Source: Cloacibacterium sp047601505 (GTDB lineage: Bacteria; Bacteroidota; Bacteroidia; Flavobacteriales; Weeksellaceae). From it: 64,000 bases of DNA. The notes under the pieces are model-generated. The model was not told the origin of the DNA. It searched no databases and saw only the letters and a program-made list of their open reading frames with translations. The position numbers were made by a program, and so were the translations under genes. This document shows, one piece after another, positions 55,016 through 62,750 of the stretch; the first letter of the stretch is position 1, and each line of letters opens with the position of its first letter. Location of the stretch: positions 2,294,001 to 2,358,000 of the forward strand of contig NZ_JASGJD010000001.1 of NCBI RefSeq assembly GCF_047601505.1, given 5' to 3'.

Positions 55016-55780
55016 TTAAATTTCCTCTAACCATTTAAGAAATTTAGGACTTTTTTCTTTGCTTACTAAAACTTCTTTTTCAAAAGGAAAATCAAATAAA
55101 ATTTTGAGCTTGCGATTATTGTAATTATTAATTTCTTTTACTGAATTTCGGTTAACTAAAAACTGCCTGTTTACTCTAAAGAATCCTGCTCCTGCTTTCT
55201 TTTCCATTTCTTCTAATTTATATGGAATTGTGTATAATCTTTCGTTATCTGTATAGATATATGTAAGCTCATCTTCTTTGAAAATGAGTGCTATTTTATC
55301 AAAAGAAATTGGTAAAATCTGATTTCTATACTTAAGCATAAATATATTATTCTCTCTTTTTCTATAACTTTCCAGAGCATCCAAACTTGCTTTATACTCA
55401 TGATGTAGTTTTTTTTGAAAAGATTGTTTCAAATTTTCGAGCTTTTCGAGTGATTTTTGAAGTACATTTTCGTTAAAAGGTTTTAAAATATATTCTACTC
55501 CATTTGCTCGAAATGCTTGCAAAGCATATTCATTATACGCAGTGCAAAAAATAATTGGAATATTGAGTTTTAATCGTTCAAAAATCTCAAAACTAAGCCC
55601 ATCTTCTAACTCAATATCACTGAATATCAAATCAACATCCTCATTTTTAGATAAATAAACTAAAGAATCTTCTACAGAAGAAAGTACTGCAACAATTTCA
55701 ATGGTAGCATCTATCTTCTGTAAGGTTTGGCTAAGATCTTTAGCCATTAGTTTTTCGTCTTCAATGATAACAATTTTCAT
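55016..55780 (-). CDS. LytTR-family response regulator
   Basis: Seen: 254 aa. Receiver 1-120 with acceptor D55 (LIFSDIELEDG), CTAYNEYALQAFRANGVEYILKPF near 95, then a LytTR DNA-binding domain about 145-254 (FFRVNRQFLVNRNSVKEINNYNNRKLKILF). Known: LytTR proteins bind pairs of direct repeats spaced about two helical turns. Overlaps the kinase gene by 4 bp (ATGA). Two candidate sites flank the operon at 54976 and 57973. Confidence 0.94.
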   Translation of the reverse strand: MKIVIIEDEKLMAKDLSQTLQKIDATIEIVAVLSSVEDSLVYLSKNEDVDLIFSDIELEDGLSFEIFERLKLNIPIIFCTAYNEYALQAFRANGVEYILKPFNENVLQKSLEKLENLKQSFQKKLHHEYKASLDALESYRKRENNIFMLKYRNQILPISFDKIALIFKEDELTYIYTDNERLYTIPYKLEEMEKKAGAGFFRVNRQFLVNRNSVKEINNYNNRKLKILFDFPFEKEVLVSKEKSPKFLKWLEEI

Positions 55781-56835
55781 TCTATTTTTTTGAGCTTTAG
55801 ATTCACAATAAAGAAATTTCCATCATCAAGAATTTCTAAATCTTCTCCACACCACATATAATAGCGCTCGGAAATATTCATTAAACCAGTTCCTACAGAA
55901 TAATCTGCATATTTCTTTTTACTAATGTTATTAGAAATTTTTAAAAATCCATTTTTAATTTCTATTATAATTAGCAAAGGATTTTTTTGTGAAAAATAAT
56001 TGTGTTTAATGGCGTTTTCAGCCAATGGTTGCAACGATAATGCGGGTAATACAATTCTTGTAAGATCTATTTCATCGTTAATAATTTCCCATTGTAAAGC
56101 ATTATCAAAACGCATCTTTTGCATTTTAAGATAGTTTTCTAAAAGATTAATTTCCTCATCTACTGTTGCTGTTACAGAATGTGTTTCTGTGATTGTTGTT
56201 CTGAGAAAATCAGCTAGATATACCAAATATTCCTCTCCTAATTCTGGATTATCTTTATATAAAATCTTAATCGTATGAAGTGAATTAAATAAAAAATGAG
56301 GATGCATTTGTTGTTTTAAAAGTAGATTGACGGCTTCTGCACTTTTTATTTTCAACATTGCATTTTCAAGTTTGATTTTGTTTCGGTCTGTTTGAACAAA
56401 AATAAAATTCTGAAACAAAATAATAAGTGTTGTAAATATCAAGCTCTCAATAATAAAGGTGGAAATCATCTTCTTATCGAGTAATAGGTCAATTTTAAAA
56501 TCAGTAATTGGTAGGGTAAATAAAAAGACAAATAAAAACAAGAAAATTCCAGAAAAATATGCCAAAGAATAAGCAAAAAGCTTATATTTTATACTACCTT
56601 CTGTAAATCGTATTGATGAAAACTTTAAAATTATATAAATAATGTAACTGTTAACCATCATAAAAACAAAGGTAATGAAGGTAGACAGAAAATGGGTTTT
56701 AAAATCCGTTCCTGAAAAAAGCACCAAAAAAACAAAAACCAACAAAGAAACTATAGCACTAAGAACAAAGCTAACAGCTCTTATCTCTGCCAAATTGCTT
56801 TTATCTGTAATTATTTTTTTATATTTCCTTAGCAT
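55777..56835 (-). CDS. LytS-like sensor histidine kinase
   Basis: Seen: 352 aa. Four membrane helices in the first 145 residues, then the His_kinase domain with QMHPHFLFNSL (H180) and an ATPase domain (LPALSLQPLAENAIKHNYF, GTGLMNISERY). Known: partner kinases of LytTR regulators. No extracellular sensor domain is visible, so the membrane segment itself may sense. 56 bp downstream of a DUF6268 gene that is probably the first gene of the operon. Confidence 0.92.
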   Translation of the reverse strand: MLRKYKKIITDKSNLAEIRAVSFVLSAIVSLLVFVFLVLFSGTDFKTHFLSTFITFVFMMVNSYIIYIILKFSSIRFTEGSIKYKLFAYSLAYFSGIFLFLFVFLFTLPITDFKIDLLLDKKMISTFIIESLIFTTLIILFQNFIFVQTDRNKIKLENAMLKIKSAEAVNLLLKQQMHPHFLFNSLHTIKILYKDNPELGEEYLVYLADFLRTTITETHSVTATVDEEINLLENYLKMQKMRFDNALQWEIINDEIDLTRIVLPALSLQPLAENAIKHNYFSQKNPLLIIIEIKNGFLKISNNISKKKYADYSVGTGLMNISERYYMWCGEDLEILDDGNFFIVNLKLKKIE

Positions 56836-56891
56836 TTTGTAATAATTTATAATTGTAAATTTAGTTTATTTAAATTGCTTTCTATCTTAAA

Positions 56892-57908
56892 CTATTGCTT
56901 ACTTTTCTTAAAAGGATTAAATGAAACACCTACATTAAAATAAAATGAAGGTTTTGGTTTTGTATCAAAAATATAATCACTGAACTCGGCATCCTTTTCC
57001 ATCAATCTTGATGAAGGAGAATAGCATACACCTGTTTTTGCCGATAGAATAAATGAATTACCTAATGTCTGCTCGTATAAAAATCCCGAATTAATATCCA
57101 TTTGGCTAAATGTATAAGCCTTATCATTATTATATACATAAAATAAAGTTCCTCCCAGCTCTGTTCCAAAAGATAATCTTCCTTGGTCTGAAACTTCTTT
57201 TCTTATATAAACCCATTTGGGAATAATTGCATCAAAAATCCACCCATTATTGAATTGATGTTCATAAGAAAAAGTCATAAATGCAGGTACTATTGCATTT
57301 GGATCAACTAAACCTATAATTCCTACTGTCATTTTTGTTTCGGGAGTTGCTTTTAAGACCATTGTAGCCGTCAAAAAACCTCTTAATCTACCAAAATCCT
57401 TATCACTAGCATCTACAGTTGCTGTACCAGAATAAATCATCGTTTTTCCAAAAAGTTTAGAATAATAACCTAAACTAGCTGAGCCTGAAAAATAATGAAA
57501 ATCTTCTTTTTGTCTCGTTAAATTTTTATTATCGCTGAAAATATCAGAAGCGTCAGCCGTTGTGTTTATATAGCGATAATTGAGAATGGTAGAAAAAGAC
57601 CATTTTTTTTTCTTAATAATATTGACATTAGAAGAAACACTTATTTGAGACACATTCTTAACTTTTCCTTCAGGCAGTGGTGTCTCTTTGTAGTTAGAAG
57701 AATAATTGTATGGTGACAATTGATTATATTCTATATTAAGTAGGCGGGTTTTGGGGAATCGTTCCGCAGCTTCTTTTTTGATTATCTTTGAGGTATTAGG
57801 CTTTAAAGTAACCTTTTTTATAGAATCTTTCTGTTGAGAATTAAAAACAGTTATTGTAAAACAAAACGATATTAATGAAACTTTTTTTAAGATATTTTTA
57901 TTAACCAC
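56892..57908 (-). CDS. DUF6268 outer-membrane beta-barrel protein
   Basis: Seen: 338 aa with a signal peptide ending VFNSQ, and alternating-strand sequence from about 85 to the C-terminal NVGVSFNPF, consistent with an outer-membrane barrel. LNIEYNQLSPYNYSS fits the DUF6268 family. Known: function unknown, often next to LytTR systems in Bacteroidota. Its upstream region carries a LytTR-type repeat, so it is likely both a target and a member of the two-component operon. Confidence 0.75.
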   Translation of the reverse strand: MVNKNILKKVSLISFCFTITVFNSQQKDSIKKVTLKPNTSKIIKKEAAERFPKTRLLNIEYNQLSPYNYSSNYKETPLPEGKVKNVSQISVSSNVNIIKKKKWSFSTILNYRYINTTADASDIFSDNKNLTRQKEDFHYFSGSASLGYYSKLFGKTMIYSGTATVDASDKDFGRLRGFLTATMVLKATPETKMTVGIIGLVDPNAIVPAFMTFSYEHQFNNGWIFDAIIPKWVYIRKEVSDQGRLSFGTELGGTLFYVYNNDKAYTFSQMDINSGFLYEQTLGNSFILSAKTGVCYSPSSRLMEKDAEFSDYIFDTKPKPSFYFNVGVSFNPFKKSKQ

Positions 57909-57972
57909 CTCAAAGATTATTTTATAACAACAAATGTATGTCGGAGACCTTATAAAAAATTAAAAAATAAAA

Positions 57973-58000
57973 GTGAAGCGGACAAAAAACGACTTGAAAT
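57973..58000 (-). promoter_or_regulatory. Direct repeat of LytTR type upstream of DUF6268
   Basis: Seen (plus strand): GTGAAGC (57973-57979) and TTGAAAT (57994-58000), 21 bp apart, with CGGACAAAA in the first half as in the 54976 site. It lies 65-92 bp before the DUF6268 start, a normal place for an activator site. Confidence 0.5.
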
Positions 58001-58015
58001 TTTTTATTAAATAAT

Positions 58016-59017
58016 TTATTTCAACTTCAACACCACTTTTCCTTTTGCTCTACCACTTTCTACATATTCCAAAGCTTTATTGGTGTCTTCTAAAGGAAAT
58101 ACTTTATCTATAACCGGTTTTATTATTCCAGATTCTATTAATTTTGTAATTTCTGCAAGTTGTTTTCCGTTTGCCTTCATAAAAAGAAATGTAAAATGAA
58201 CCTCTTTCTTTTTTGCTTTTTTCTTAATTCCAAAGCTTAGAAATCTTGTTATCATTTTCACCAACCCATTGGCATTAATATCTTCTGCAAATTTAGGTGT
58301 TGGAGGTCCAGAAATTGAAATTACTTTGCCTCCTTTTTTTAAAATATTTAAAGATTTTTCCAGTGTTTTATTATCTTGATTGTTCAAAACCACATCATAA
58401 TCTTGAAGAATTTGCTCAAAATTTTGAGTTTTATAATCAATTAATATATCAGCACCTAACTCTTTTAAAAAATCAAAATTTTTTGCACTTGCAGTAGTTG
58501 CAACCGTTGCGCCAAGATGCTTTGCCAATTGAATTGCAATAGTTCCAACACCTCCAGAGCCAGCTTGAATAAATACTTTTTGTCCATTTTTTAGGTTAGC
58601 TATTTCTACCAAAGCCTGCCAAGCTGTCAATGCAACCAAAGGAACAGAAGCTGCTTCCTCCATCGATATATTTTTTGGTTTTGGTGCTAAATCTTCTTCT
58701 CTAACTGCAATATATTCTGCAAAAGTTCCTATATGAAAATCGGCTGGTCTAGAATAAACTTCGTCTCCTATTTTATATTTTTTTACATTTTTCCCAACTT
58801 CTTTTACAATTCCTGAAAGGTCATGACCTAAAATAAGTGGCATTTTGTAAGGAAGAATTAATTTAAATTCTCCTGTTTTTATTTTGGAATCCAGAAGGTT
58901 TAAACCTGAAGCATGAATTTCAACCAAAACTTCGTTGTCTTTTATTTTTGGTACAGAAACGTCTGCCAACTGTAAACCTTGTTTTGTGTATTTATTGATT
59001 AAAAATGCTTTCATCAT
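58016..59017 (-). CDS. MDR-family NADP-dependent oxidoreductase (quinone reductase-like)
   Basis: Seen: 333 aa; the ATG one codon later is also possible. GroES-like domain (LILGHDLSGIVKEVGKNVKKYKIGDEVY), Rossmann domain with FIQAGSGGVGTIAIQLAKHLGATV. No zinc-binding cysteine set, so it is the zinc-free quinone-oxidoreductase type. Known: reduces quinones or enones with NADPH. Start overlaps the SDR stop by one base. Part of a redox cluster with two SDRs and an old yellow enzyme. Confidence 0.92.
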   Translation of the reverse strand: MMKAFLINKYTKQGLQLADVSVPKIKDNEVLVEIHASGLNLLDSKIKTGEFKLILPYKMPLILGHDLSGIVKEVGKNVKKYKIGDEVYSRPADFHIGTFAEYIAVREEDLAPKPKNISMEEAASVPLVALTAWQALVEIANLKNGQKVFIQAGSGGVGTIAIQLAKHLGATVATTASAKNFDFLKELGADILIDYKTQNFEQILQDYDVVLNNQDNKTLEKSLNILKKGGKVISISGPPTPKFAEDINANGLVKMITRFLSFGIKKKAKKKEVHFTFLFMKANGKQLAEITKLIESGIIKPVIDKVFPLEDTNKALEYVESGRAKGKVVLKLK

Positions 59018-59781
59018 TATTTTAATTTTGTATATTCTTTTTTTGCATTGATTAAATTATAAGCCTTTTTTGGAAAAAAACGATTAAGAATATAAATTGC
59101 TTTGCTATCGCCTACTCTAATGGTTTCAGTATTATTTTTAAGACCTTCAATTAATCCATTTACCAATTGCGTGGTACTAATTTTTTTATCCTGTCTGTCT
59201 GCTACCATCTCTGTATCAACCAATGGTGGTAACAATTCAAAAACTTTCACAGAAGCATTTATTGACTGCAAATGCGACCTCAATGTCTTTGTATAAAATG
59301 CTAAAGCAGATTTTGAAGCAGAATAAGTCGCTTCCAATACCGATGGAACTATACTGAGAATGGATGTTGTATTAATAATTGCTGATTCTTTGCGAGATTT
59401 CAACATTTCTATAAAAAGGTTATTCATACGAATGACGCCAAAATAATTGACCTCCATCTCATAAACTGCTCCTTCCAGATGTTTTTTGTTAGCAATTCCC
59501 AAATTCAACGGAGGAACGCCAACTCCGGCATTATTATACAAAATATCAATTCCACCTAAAGCATTTACTTTTTCGAAAAGCGCAATAGCATCTTCTTCTT
59601 TTGAAGCATCAGATTGAATGACAATTATTTCAGGAAACTGCTTTTTTACGGTCTCTAGTTTCATTTGATTTCTTCCGGTAATAATAACTTTATTCCCTAA
59701 AGCTAGAAACTGTTTTGCAGCTTCCAATCCGATTCCGGAAGCTCCTCCTGTAATTAGAATTGTTTTATTTTTTAAATTCAT
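59017..59781 (-). CDS. Short-chain dehydrogenase (DltE-like)
   Basis: Seen: 254 aa from ATG 59781; the longer frame to 59817 adds a hydrophobic stub that breaks the usual start. ILITGGASGIGLEAAKQF is the nucleotide site, NNAG the structural motif, NTTSILS and TYSASKSAL the Ser and Tyr-x3-Lys catalytic set. Known: SDR oxidoreductase, substrate unknown. Overlaps the MDR gene. Preceded by a long inverted repeat. Confidence 0.92.
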   Translation of the reverse strand: MNLKNKTILITGGASGIGLEAAKQFLALGNKVIITGRNQMKLETVKKQFPEIIVIQSDASKEEDAIALFEKVNALGGIDILYNNAGVGVPPLNLGIANKKHLEGAVYEMEVNYFGVIRMNNLFIEMLKSRKESAIINTTSILSIVPSVLEATYSASKSALAFYTKTLRSHLQSINASVKVFELLPPLVDTEMVADRQDKKISTTQLVNGLIEGLKNNTETIRVGDSKAIYILNRFFPKKAYNLINAKKEYTKLK

Positions 59782-59805
59782 AATGGTGAAAATTAAAAAC
59801 AAATG

Positions 59806-59851
59806 TAAACCAATCATTAACTATGTTAAATTACAGAAAATGATTGGTTTA
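59806..59851. repeat. 13-bp perfect inverted repeat between two SDR genes
   Basis: Seen: TAAACCAATCATT (59806-59818) and AATGATTGGTTTA (59839-59851) with a 20-nt spacer, between co-directional genes. On the minus strand the repeat is followed by TTTGTTTTTAATTTT, so it may end transcription from the upstream SDR. The repeat arms could equally be a regulator site for the SDR-MDR pair. Confidence 0.6.
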
Positions 59852-59868
59852 TATTGAATTATTTTTTT

Positions 59869-60597
59869 TTAAGCCTGAGTTAATTTTAACATTGCCTCAC
59901 CAATAGCATTGGCATAGATTTTTGAATCTCCTACAGGAATATCAAATTGATTATTTTCTAACCCGATGAATAATTCGTCTGCCACTTCACTTGGCGGAAT
60001 TCCCGCTGCTCCACCAATTTCTGCAGAGAAATCTGTGTTTACCAAAGGAGGATATACTTCGTAGATTTGAAGGCTTTTCTGTTCTTCATAAGTTTGCCTC
60101 AAGGCTGTTGTATAGCTATGTAAAGCTGCTTTAGTTGCTCCATAAGTTGGTAAAAATTTATGACTTCCATACACTGCAATAGAGGATATATTAACTACAG
60201 CTGATTCTTCTTTTACCAACAAATGTGGAATCATAAGCTCTGTAAAGTGAATAATTGCAAAATAATTGGTATTCATCTCAATCTGAGCTTTTTCGTGAGC
60301 GTTGGTTGTTTCGCTTAATAGATAGGCAAAAGCTGAACCAGCATTGTTTACGATAATATTGACGTCGGAATAATTGGTTTTCAGCTCTTCAGCGATGCGG
60401 ATTCTATCTGCTTCAACAGATAAATCTCCCTGAATTCCGACAGCATCTGTAAGTTCTGACAATGCTTTTTGAAGGCGCTCTTCGTTTCTTCCGTTAATGA
60501 TAATTTTATTTCCTGCTTGGTTTAATTTTTTAGCTATTGCTAATCCTATTCCAGCGCTTCCACCACTAATGAATATGGTATTTCCTGTTGTTTTCAT
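59869..60597 (-). CDS. Short-chain dehydrogenase (DltE-like), second
   Basis: Seen: 242 aa. ISGGSAGIGLAIAKKL, NNAGSAFAY, VNISSIAVYGSHKFLPTYGATKAAL give the cofactor site and Ser/Tyr/Lys catalytic set. Similar in length and layout to the SDR at 59017, suggesting an old duplication. Downstream of the old yellow enzyme gene by 50 bp on the same strand, so probably under the same TetR regulator. Confidence 0.92.
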   Translation of the reverse strand: MKTTGNTIFISGGSAGIGLAIAKKLNQAGNKIIINGRNEERLQKALSELTDAVGIQGDLSVEADRIRIAEELKTNYSDVNIIVNNAGSAFAYLLSETTNAHEKAQIEMNTNYFAIIHFTELMIPHLLVKEESAVVNISSIAVYGSHKFLPTYGATKAALHSYTTALRQTYEEQKSLQIYEVYPPLVNTDFSAEIGGAAGIPPSEVADELFIGLENNQFDIPVGDSKIYANAIGEAMLKLTQA

Positions 60598-60647
60598 TTC
60601 AATTCTTTTTATTAATATTAATGATATTTTATTTATATATTTTTCTA

Positions 60648-61739
60648 CTATTTACTTAAGAATGGATAATCTATATATCCTTTTTCTCCAGGTGTATAAA
60701 AAGTTTTTTTGTCAGGTGCATTAAGAGGAGCGTCTGTTTTGAAACGTTCTACCAAATCTGGATTAGCGATAAAAGGAACGCCAAATGATACCAAGTCCGC
60801 ATCACCATCTTCTAAAACTTTGGTAGCAGTTTCTTTATTGAAAGCACGGTTGATAATGATACTTCCATTATAAATTTTACGGAAATGTTTTGCAACTTCT
60901 GGAATTGCATTTTCGTTATTAGTAACATCTGTGAAAGGTTCAATTAAATGAATATAAGCTAAATCATAATCATTCAATCTATTAATAATATAATTATAGG
61001 TTGAGATAGTTTCATCATCCACAGAAATCCCCATAATTCCATTTAAAGAAGGATTGAAACGTACGCCAACTTTTTTAATGTCGATAACTTGCTTTATTTC
61101 ATCTAGAATTTCGAAAAGGATTCTTGCTCTATTTTCTGGCGAACCTCCATACTCATCGCTTCTATAATTTGAATTTTTGCTAAAAAACTGCTGTAGCAAA
61201 TATCCGTTTGCGCCATGAAGTTCTATCCCATCAAAACCAGCATCGAAGGCATTGATTGCTCCATTTTTAAAATCCTGAACTGTTCTTTTGATATCTTCAA
61301 TCGTCATTGGCTGCGGTGCAACAGTAGTTTTAAATCCCTCTTGTGTAAAAGCTTGTTGTTGAGGATTAAAATCTGATGGTGCTAATGGCAATTTATCATT
61401 GTGCAAGTCTGGATGAGAGTATGCTCCTGTATGCCAAAGTTGAGCAAATATTTTTCCATTTTTATCATGGACTGCTTTGGTTACGATTTTCCAACCTTCA
61501 ATCTGAGACTTTGTATAAATTGATGGAACATTAATAAATCCTATTCCCTCTTCACTAATAAAAGTCCCTTCACTAATGATTAGACCTGCAGAAGCGCGTT
61601 GTGCATAGTAAGTTGCTGTAAGTTCTGTTGCAACATTTCCCTCATTTGCAGACCGAGCTCTGGTCATTGGAGCCATTACAATTCTATTGTTTAATTTTTG
61701 ATCATTTAGCTCATAGCTTTCGAATAATTTGTTTCTCAT
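60648..61739 (-). CDS. Old yellow enzyme family flavin oxidoreductase (NemA-like)
   Basis: Seen: 363 aa. MAPMTRARS, FAQLWHTGAYSHP, GFDGIELHGANGYLLQQFF with the His/Asn pair, and YRSDEYGGSPENRARILFEI are all OYE markers. Known: FMN enzyme reducing activated alkenes, nitro compounds and quinones with NAD(P)H. Its promoter region carries the TetR operator copy at 61781-61804, about 42 bp before the ATG. Confidence 0.94.
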   Translation of the reverse strand: MRNKLFESYELNDQKLNNRIVMAPMTRARSANEGNVATELTATYYAQRASAGLIISEGTFISEEGIGFINVPSIYTKSQIEGWKIVTKAVHDKNGKIFAQLWHTGAYSHPDLHNDKLPLAPSDFNPQQQAFTQEGFKTTVAPQPMTIEDIKRTVQDFKNGAINAFDAGFDGIELHGANGYLLQQFFSKNSNYRSDEYGGSPENRARILFEILDEIKQVIDIKKVGVRFNPSLNGIMGISVDDETISTYNYIINRLNDYDLAYIHLIEPFTDVTNNENAIPEVAKHFRKIYNGSIIINRAFNKETATKVLEDGDADLVSFGVPFIANPDLVERFKTDAPLNAPDKKTFYTPGEKGYIDYPFLSK

Positions 61740-61780
61740 AATTTTTTATTTTTAATTGATTTTAAAGTATTATTTATTTT

Positions 61781-61804
61781 AAAATATACCTTTTAGTATA
61801 TTTT
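61781..61804. promoter_or_regulatory. TetR operator copy 1 (old yellow enzyme promoter)
   Basis: Seen: AAAATATAC (61781-61789), 6-bp spacer, GTATATTTT (61796-61804), a perfect palindrome. Identical arms recur at 62460-62483 and, with small changes, at 62427-62448 before the tetR gene. Confidence 0.8.
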
Positions 61805-61816
61805 AAGTTGAAAAAA

Positions 61817-62407
61817 TTACTTTAGATACAGTTCTAATTCGTTTTTAAGACTTTTAATTAATTCTGTCATTGGTTTAGAAGTCTCCAGTGTTCTACAAAG
61901 AATAATTCCTCCTTCAACAGCTGCCATTAGTTTAAAAGCAAAAATAATTGGATTAAGTTTTTCTGAAAATTCATTATTATCTATCCCATCTTGTAAAATT
62001 TTTGCTAACCCTTCTTGTCCAGCTCTCAAAGTTGCAGCAACTTTCTTTTTAATAATAGGAAAATTATCATCAGCCTCTACTGCAGTATTAAAAATTGGAC
62101 AACCTCCAGCAATAAATGTATCAATAGGATTTTTATAAAAATCAAGATAAAGAAAAAGCTTCTCTTTAGCTGTTTTCCCCTGAGAAACAACAATCATCAT
62201 TTTGGCTGTCATTTTATTTAAAGAATAATCAATAACCTGCTCAGACAAATCATCTTTACCATTAAAATGACCATAAAGACAACCTTTTGTAAGTTTAGTT
62301 GCTTCCAAAACATCATCTATACTCACACCTGATATTCCTTTTTCGTTATAAAGAGGAACAGCTGTTTCTAATATAAAGTTTTTTGTTTTTTCTGCTTTAG
62401 TTAACAT
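61817..62407 (-). CDS. TetR-family repressor
   Basis: Seen: 196 aa from ATG 62407. The frame could be read from a TTG at 62428 but that start sits inside an operator copy, so 62407 is preferred. Helix-turn-helix at about 22-43 (GVSIDDVLEATKLTKGCLYGHF), then an all-helical ligand domain with IAGGCPIFNTAVEADD, as in the YcdC/AcrR-like TetR group with TetR_C. Known: ligand-relieved repressor. Three operator copies surround it, so it represses itself and the downstream old yellow enzyme gene. Confidence 0.93.
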   Translation of the reverse strand: MLTKAEKTKNFILETAVPLYNEKGISGVSIDDVLEATKLTKGCLYGHFNGKDDLSEQVIDYSLNKMTAKMMIVVSQGKTAKEKLFLYLDFYKNPIDTFIAGGCPIFNTAVEADDNFPIIKKKVAATLRAGQEGLAKILQDGIDNNEFSEKLNPIIFAFKLMAAVEGGIILCRTLETSKPMTELIKSLKNELELYLK

Positions 62408-62426
62408 TACTTTTTTTTGACTCTGC

Positions 62427-62448
62427 AAATATACTAAAAAGTTTATTT
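62427..62448. promoter_or_regulatory. TetR operator copy 2 (imperfect)
   Basis: Seen: AAATATAC (62427-62434), TAAAAA spacer, GTTTATTT (62441-62448), one mismatch per arm relative to a perfect palindrome. Its centre is 34 bp from copy 3 and 19-40 bp before the tetR ATG. Confidence 0.7.
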
Positions 62449-62459
62449 AACAAACAAAT

Positions 62460-62483
62460 AAAATATACCAAAAAGTATATTTT
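62460..62483. promoter_or_regulatory. TetR operator copy 3
   Basis: Seen: AAAATATAC (62460-62468), CAAAAA, GTATATTTT (62475-62483). Arms identical to copy 1 by the old yellow enzyme gene. Confidence 0.8.
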
Positions 62484-62750
62484 ATAAAAAAAATATAATC
62501 GCGCTTGAATATATTCAGTTTTTCTGATTGCTAAAATATTTTCAGCTAGCTTTAACGTTTATATATTTTCTTAAGTAGTACATTTATATAAAAATATCAA
62601 TAAACGAAAATAAAATTTACATAAACAATTGTAAAACAAAAGAAAGAAAAAGAAACCAAAGAAAAGTTTATTTATTTGCCGATACAGAAAGTTTCTCTCT
62701 ACTGTTTATGGAATGTTACAAATATTTAGTATACAATTTGTAAAAATTCA
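62484..62750. other. Intergenic stretch without a recognised gene
   Basis: The gap between the tetR ATG and the next gene is 343 bp. Apart from the two operator copies I see only AT-rich sequence with short A and T runs. No open frame, RNA gene or clear terminator is visible. Confidence 0.6.

Noticed and set aside
62408..62428. TTG start extending the TetR protein by seven residues
   Set aside because: It overlaps operator copy 2, and ATG 62407 gives a standard TetR N-terminus.
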